NCBI RefSeq assembly: GCF_024868665.1
Contig: NC_079914.1
Span: 5,733,984 to 5,797,983 of the forward strand
Direction: 5' to 3'
Source of the DNA: Triplophysa rosa
Lineage: Eukaryota; Chordata; Actinopteri; Cypriniformes; Nemacheilidae
DNA: 64,000 nucleotides
Positions 59,401 to 64,000 of the stretch are shown in pieces (the first letter of the stretch is position 1; every line of letters begins with the position of its first letter). The notes under the pieces were generated by a model. That model did no database searches. It was not told the origin of the DNA and saw nothing but the letters and a program-made list of their open reading frames with translations. The position numbers and the translations under genes are program-made.

Positions 59401-61626
59401 GTTGAGATTCACAAAATGTCCAAAATTGTATTTAACCGCTTCGCCTTGATTTCGAATGGCTTCGCTGAATGACAGACGACCTTTCGAAAGCACAAATATT
59501 CATTGTCTTTTAATTAATATGAGGTCATAATTCCATGCGTAATAGATGTAATAGAATTAGCACATGTAAACTGTTTACCAAAGGAAACGTGTTGCAGCTC
59601 ATGCGTCTTCTAACATTTACCTCAGTGGAAAGTTTACCATCAGATGTTTGGTGTATCTACTGTAACTTTGTTTTTTTTGTTCCCCAGAACTCCATGTTTG
59701 AATATGAGGAATTTTTCGCACATAAAGCCACCGAGCAAAAAAAGGAATAAAATAAAAGTAACCGTCACATTTTTGTGACAGGTTGCATTTCACAGCCAGG
59801 CAAAGAGTGCGTAGTAGGAAAGCAGCGAAACATTCCTAATGTCAAAAGAATATAATTCCATTTTTTTTAAATATGCGAAAATGCGAATGCGAAATACAGT
59901 TTCATTGCAGAAAAAATATATTCACTAGCCATAGGGAGGTGAACTTTGGATGCTTCGAGAAACTGAATTTTCAGTGAAAACCACTTTACTATTACCTTTC
60001 GGCTTGAAACTATAAAGAGCTTTGCTTTTTTGGCCCACCAGTGTTTTTTACTTGCTAATATGGCTTTAGTAGTGATATTGGTCATAATAATAAAGGTATT
60101 AAAATGTTTTTAACTATTATCGCCATATTAGCATGTAAAAGGCACTGTTGAGGATTGATGGTTAAAATGTAAAAGTCTGTCCCTCGGTTCATTGAAAACC
60201 TGTATATGACTCTTTCTTTTACGGTACACAAAAGAAGATATTTTGAGAAATGTCGTAGTGGTTTTGCCTCCATACAGTGGGGTCCAGTCGTTTGGTTACC
60301 GACATTCTTCAAAATATCTTCGTTTGTGTTCTGCAGAAGAAAGAAAGTCTTACAGGTTTGAAATGACATGATTCATTTTGGGGTGAACTATTCCTTTCAG
60401 CATATGAGGTCAATGATGAAATTGCACGGACGGAAATGATGAAAGGGTTAAGTACAGTATATCCCTCTCTTCTCAGTCGTGTTGTCCAGCGACGATGACG
60501 GATCGGATGACGTGAACGACACGCCTGGAAGCTCGCGAGAGGAGCTGGACTCAGGGGCAGTCTGGGATACCCAGGTAACGTATGAAAGTCTTTGTGTATT
60601 CAAGAACCCTTCTTAATTCTCCATTCGAGGAAGTCCCGAGACTTCACAGGGACAACATGTTTAGACTGGTCTTCACGTAAACCATCCGTTTGAAGTCTAG
60701 ATTTGTTCGGTCTGGTTGGGGAGTTTCGAATTTATCTGTTTACAAATATTCATTCAAAATCTTTAAACATTTTTACCATTGTCAGAATTGTTAGTATCCT
60801 TCACCCGATTCTCATCCTCGCATGTTCAATTTTGCAACGGACGAACAAATGAGTTATGGCACCCCGGTATGAGAAGGTTCATTTGGCGTGACATTCGAAA
60901 CGCAACATATTGGATTTGCCCTCGATTTCGAACCCGAAGCATCATCGAAAGAAAGCTATGGCTCTGGATCAAAGGGCAGGAACGTTTGATGTCGATTAAG
61001 ACAATACGACTCAGGTGTTTGTCAATACATGCTGTCGTGCCTGCCCACAGTTTGACATGTGGCCGAAATGAGAAACTCATTTTCAGGGCTGCTGTGTTTC
61101 TTAACATCTTCCTCTCTCTCGTAACTCGGAGAGAGAAGTGAATTTTGTTTATTTTAATTCCGTCCAAGGAAAATGGAAACCACAAACTCGGACGAGTGCG
61201 GGTCACTCTAGGTTGAATCCGCACATGGCTGAAGAGCGCATTGAGATGAATCTGAAACTCAGATAAGCCTGATTGGGATGAATTGGGTTACTTGTGTCCG
61301 GAGCTTTTCGATGCCGTTTTGGCGAGGTTTTTAAAAACATTTCAAACTTGCATATGAAATGTTGAGATATTTTTGGCCGAATCGTTTTTGGTTTTCACAA
61401 GCCGAAGCGATGATGTAGCCGATCGGTCTTGGGGTCAGTGGGGTTGGTTTTTCTCTGTGAATTTTCTTCCGTGTCTATGCTTCAGACAGGGAAACAAAAG
61501 AGCCCGAAGGCGAACACAGGAAGCCAGAAAACAACAAGCAAAGTAGAAGTGCCGTCCATCATGGAGCTGCCCTTCTCCACCCTCCATTACGATACAGGAG
61601 AGGCACAGTCCAATGGGACTGTTGTG
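53435..61626 (+). CDS. senp7: SENP7-type SUMO protease, N-terminal part (partial)
   Basis: Eight coding exons with agreeing phases: 53,435-53,539, 53,721-53,824, 54,503-54,688, 55,335-55,423, 57,435-57,580, 58,134-58,425, 60,477-60,574 and 61,486-61,626, giving 387 residues. The ATG is the first codon of its exon. The N-terminus reads MAFPFRIPKKKQ, then MQSPLSRL and LQW-like MQWGSG, matching the N-terminal QSPLSKF...LPLQW order of vertebrate SENP7. Exon 60,477 encodes IVLSSDDDGSDDV, like the acidic SSDEE stretch (a possible SUMO-binding segment) of SENP6/7. The last exon encodes IMELPFSTLHYDTGEAQSNG, the entry to the conserved region before the protease. The catalytic domain, which would remove SUMO chains in the nucleus, is beyond the window. 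SENP6 is the alternative. Confidence 0.72.
54826..55049. mobile_element. TTAA-family miniature element in SENP intron
   Basis: Inverted internal blocks, AACACAAAAGAAGATATTTT and AAAATATCTTCTTTTGAGTT, and a CCCTTTAAG right end. The left end is degraded. Confidence 0.65.
55540..56190 (+). repeat. Degenerate minisatellite in SENP intron
   Basis: Tandem variants of CACCCTAGCAACCACATAGC and AACATGCTAACAAGCCCTCA repeat through the stretch, each with substitutions. A further block lies at 56,483-56,632, so an insertion at about 56,195-56,480 splits one array. Many copies contain AGCAAC, which resembles an RFX half-site; no function is implied. Confidence 0.85.
56195..56480. mobile_element. Interspersed element splitting the minisatellite
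   Basis: Begins near TATCCTAAACCGTATACTG and ends near TAGGCGATTTTGGACGCAG, with the minisatellite continuing on both sides. TTTCGGACACACTGCATCCG and TATACATACTAAATAGTATA are characteristic internal phrases. Superfamily and target duplication not resolved. Confidence 0.5.
56483..56632 (+). repeat. Second block of the minisatellite
   Basis: Continuation of the CCTAGAAACCACATAGCAAC type repeat after the inserted element. Confidence 0.8.
59179..59203 (+). repeat. TGGA tetranucleotide repeat
   Basis: Six tandem GGAT/TGGA units inside a SENP intron. Confidence 0.9.
60190..60400. mobile_element. TTAA-family miniature element in SENP intron
   Basis: Contains CACAAAAGAAGATATTTTGA and TTCAAAATATCTTCGTTTGT in inverted relation and ends GGTGAACTATTCCTTTCAG. 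It lies about 75 bp before the exon at 60,477. Confidence 0.65.
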
Positions 61627-62608
61627 GTAAGAGAATGTGTGTGCGTTCATGTGTAGTTGTACAACATGTACTGTACCATGATAGGTTTCTTTTTCTATGA
61701 CATCACAGCGGATGGCCCCGCCCACCATGACATTTTATTGGCCCAAAATCGTGCGCCAGGATTTTGCGTGAGAATATTAGGATGGCTAAAGTGTGCTTAT
61801 CCAATCATATTTCAGATTGGAGATTTTGGTTTTGAAATCAAGTGTTACCTCGTGTGAATCTGATTTTATATGCCAGGTTTCATTCACTACACTTTTTTGT
61901 TAGTTTATGAATAAAATTATCTTTGGTTAGTGTTGTCTTGTTTGAAATACATTAAATCATTTGTTTTTATTTGTTAAGGTATTTAATTTGCTGGAATGTC
62001 CATTATGTTAAAAAAAATCTGTCATTACTGTAATGTGCAATTTTGGTCATGCAGGTACCGTGAAGCCCTAGACAGATAAAAGATCTTACATAAAGCCTTT
62101 CAAAAATAAAGTGTTGAGTAGTTTTAAATTAATTTAATGCAATGAATATACAATAAAATGTTATAAAATAAATTGTTATATTATAACCAAACACAGATCG
62201 GAAGTTAACTTCGGGCCAGGTGCATGCATCTGATGAATCTGTCTATAATATCTACATTTTACCTTAATCGTAAGATGATCAAATCTATGAAATAATAATA
62301 TTTGTATTAAAGGAATTATGTAGATTAAAAACTTCCAAAAGAAATCAAAACTGTGTTATATTTTAGCATCTTCAAAGTTGCCACCCTTTGACTAGAATTT
62401 GCAAAAACTTCTTGAGGCTTCACCCTGAAAACCTAAACAATATCTGTTCTGTACTCATATTGGCTGCTTTTTCTTCATTTTTTATGGTAGAAGTTATCCT
62501 TTAAAAAAATATTTTTTCAAATACAATTTTAGTTTTCTGATGATGGCACATTTTTTTATTATTTTTTTATTTTGGTCTACTAAAGTAATTTTAAACAATT
62601 GTTACATT
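61627..62608. other. SENP intron sequence, no further exon seen
   Basis: Begins with a good donor (GTG/GTAAGAG). No segment matching the next SENP exon was recognised before the end of the window. Confidence 0.5.
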
Positions 62609-62858
62609 TAGCCTCGGTTTCACAGACAAGGCTTAAGACAGGTCCCAGACTAAAATTATTTTTGAGCTGTCTTAACTGAAAATAACTTGCCCTGACATAC
62701 AGTATCTTAAAATATGTCAGTGCCATTGTTTTGTTTCAAGATGCACATCAGTAATGTTTTTTTTTTCTACAGAATTTTAATAAAAGTGACCTAAATAGCC
62801 TAAATTAACTAAGGCATAGTCCTGGCTTAGGCTAAGCCTTGTCTATGAAACCGGGCCT
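62609..62858. mobile_element. Miniature element, fourth copy of the GGTTTCACAGAC family
   Basis: Left end CCTCGGTTTCACAGACAAGG, right end CTTGTCTATGAAACCGGGCC. Shares the AAACAATGGCACTGACATAT block (inverted here) with the copy at 52,686. Confidence 0.75.
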
Positions 62859-63449
62859 CAAACATCCACCTTCAGATTCAATCATTTTTATAACTACGAG
62901 AAGCAATTTAGTCAAGTATTTCAAAACTTTTGAACGGTTGTATTTTCTATCAACCTATTCATGTTAATCCACTTCCGTGTGTCCTTTCGTAAATGAAAGA
63001 CACATTAGATCAGTCCTCTCTGTTCTCAGATCTGAATTATTTTCCAGCACATGCGTCTAGCTCATTCACTCTGTGCACTGGCCAGTCATGCATTTCGATA
63101 TCTGTTGTTGTTGTGTGTTTTTTTTTAATAAGGGACATCTGTTATTCTAGTATTTTAATTGGCCGTTCCTGCTACAAACCGCAAAACAACAGCCAGCCAA
63201 AATCAGACTGCAGTTGTGATTTAGAGACCGTTTGTAGAAAACGAATGTTCACTTGCCAGTAAATTCCAGCTGTTCCTCAAACACGCTGCAAAGCGGCTGA
63301 GACCTGTCGCAGTCGCGTGTTCATTAGCACAACAACAACCGTCTGTAACCTAAACCGGCTCCGACAGTGGAATACGGCGAAGTTTATCACCGCTGGTCCA
63401 TAAATGCTTCAAAAGCATATTGCAGTGATTTAATGTTGGGGTTTTCTTA

Positions 63450-63930
63450 AAAAATATTATTTCACCCAAAAATGAAAATTATATTATTTGCTCATTGTCA
63501 TGTTGTTTTAAACCCTTGATTTTTCGGGGGCAATGCAATAGGAGAACTTCCGAAGACTTTACTTGCTTGCTGTTTTCCAATGACAGTGAATGGGGACTGG
63601 AGCTTTCAGGCTTCACAGAGGATTTAAAAGCACTTTTAAAGTATCACGTGTGGTCTGTGTGCTTGAAATATAATGCACAAGTCAAACCACTTTTATGCGT
63701 TTAGAATATACGTAAGATAAACGAAGAACCGCTTTTTAGCCTTTAAATCCTTTTTGAAGCTCCAGTCCCCATTTACTTCCATTGCTTGGAAATATTATAT
63801 ACTATATTATACTATAAACATTTCTTATATATTATACATATTGCGCATCCTTTATATGGGTTCAGAACAAGATGTGGGTGAGTAAATCATAAACGTATTT
63901 AAATTTTTGATTGCACTGTGACTTTAAGTA
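63450..63930. repeat. Degenerate TTAA-family element
   Basis: TTTCACCCAAAAATGAAAAT at the left and GGGTGAGTAAATCATAAACG plus TGTGACTTTAAG at the right are typical ends of the family. The interior differs, with a direct GAGCTTTCAGG / GAAGCTCCAG inverted pair. Confidence 0.55.
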
Positions 63931-64000
63931 ATAGTTATTTGTCAGGAGATGTTTAGTGAAAATTGGGAGTTCGTAGCTTCAAGGCAACTGATTTCATTGT

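Noticed and set aside
60779..61224. Overlapping frames of 120 and 132 residues on opposite strands
   Set aside because: They lie in a SENP intron, with no splice agreement or domain.

Overview
The window is vertebrate genomic DNA from a teleost fish, most likely a cyprinid. Genes are split by GT-AG introns, coding density is very low, and much of the sequence is fish-type mobile DNA: hAT elements with 8-bp target duplications, a CR1/L2-type LINE, solo LTRs, a Tc1-like remnant, TTAA and TWA-type miniature elements, CT/TA microsatellites and a CCTAGCAACCACA-type minisatellite. No tRNA, rRNA, CRISPR or bacterial-type features were seen.

Region 1 (1-38,690) is a tandem segmental duplication. Unit 1 (1-10,868) and unit 2 (10,869-18,058) are almost identical over their first 3.3 kb. 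Unit 3 (20,466-27,585, resuming at 35,680-38,690) is older and is split by an 8.1-kb hAT element that itself carries a dead LINE, a second hAT element with a BED-finger relic, and LTR pieces. A complete unit carries two small immunoglobulin-domain genes on the + strand. Family A encodes a signal peptide, one B7-like V domain and a short hydrophobic C-terminus. Family B encodes a signal peptide, one V domain with a normal cysteine pair, a stalk, a transmembrane segment and a short tail. Unit 1 holds A1 and B1, unit 2 holds A2 only, and unit 3 holds A3 and B2.

Region 2 (38,690-50,330) carries the same two families on the - strand: B3 (one nonsense codon), B4 (intact) and A4 (intact, with the canonical V-domain cysteines). 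The A and B families are therefore linked in both orientations.

Region 3 (51,830-64,000) holds the first nine exons (eight coding) of a SENP6/SENP7-type SUMO protease gene, best matched to SENP7. The protease domain lies beyond the window. Its introns hold a minisatellite and several miniature transposons.

The main biological points are these. A1-A3 have lost both canonical V-domain cysteines while A4 keeps them. A1 and A4 end in a hydrophobic tail that could be a GPI-anchor signal. The B genes put a cytoplasmic tyrosine motif (YTAV) exactly at the start of their last exon. Copies B2 and B3 are damaged by splice-acceptor and nonsense changes. Two single-N joins and two runs of dropped bases in unit 2 indicate local assembly problems, so the integrity of A2 cannot be judged.
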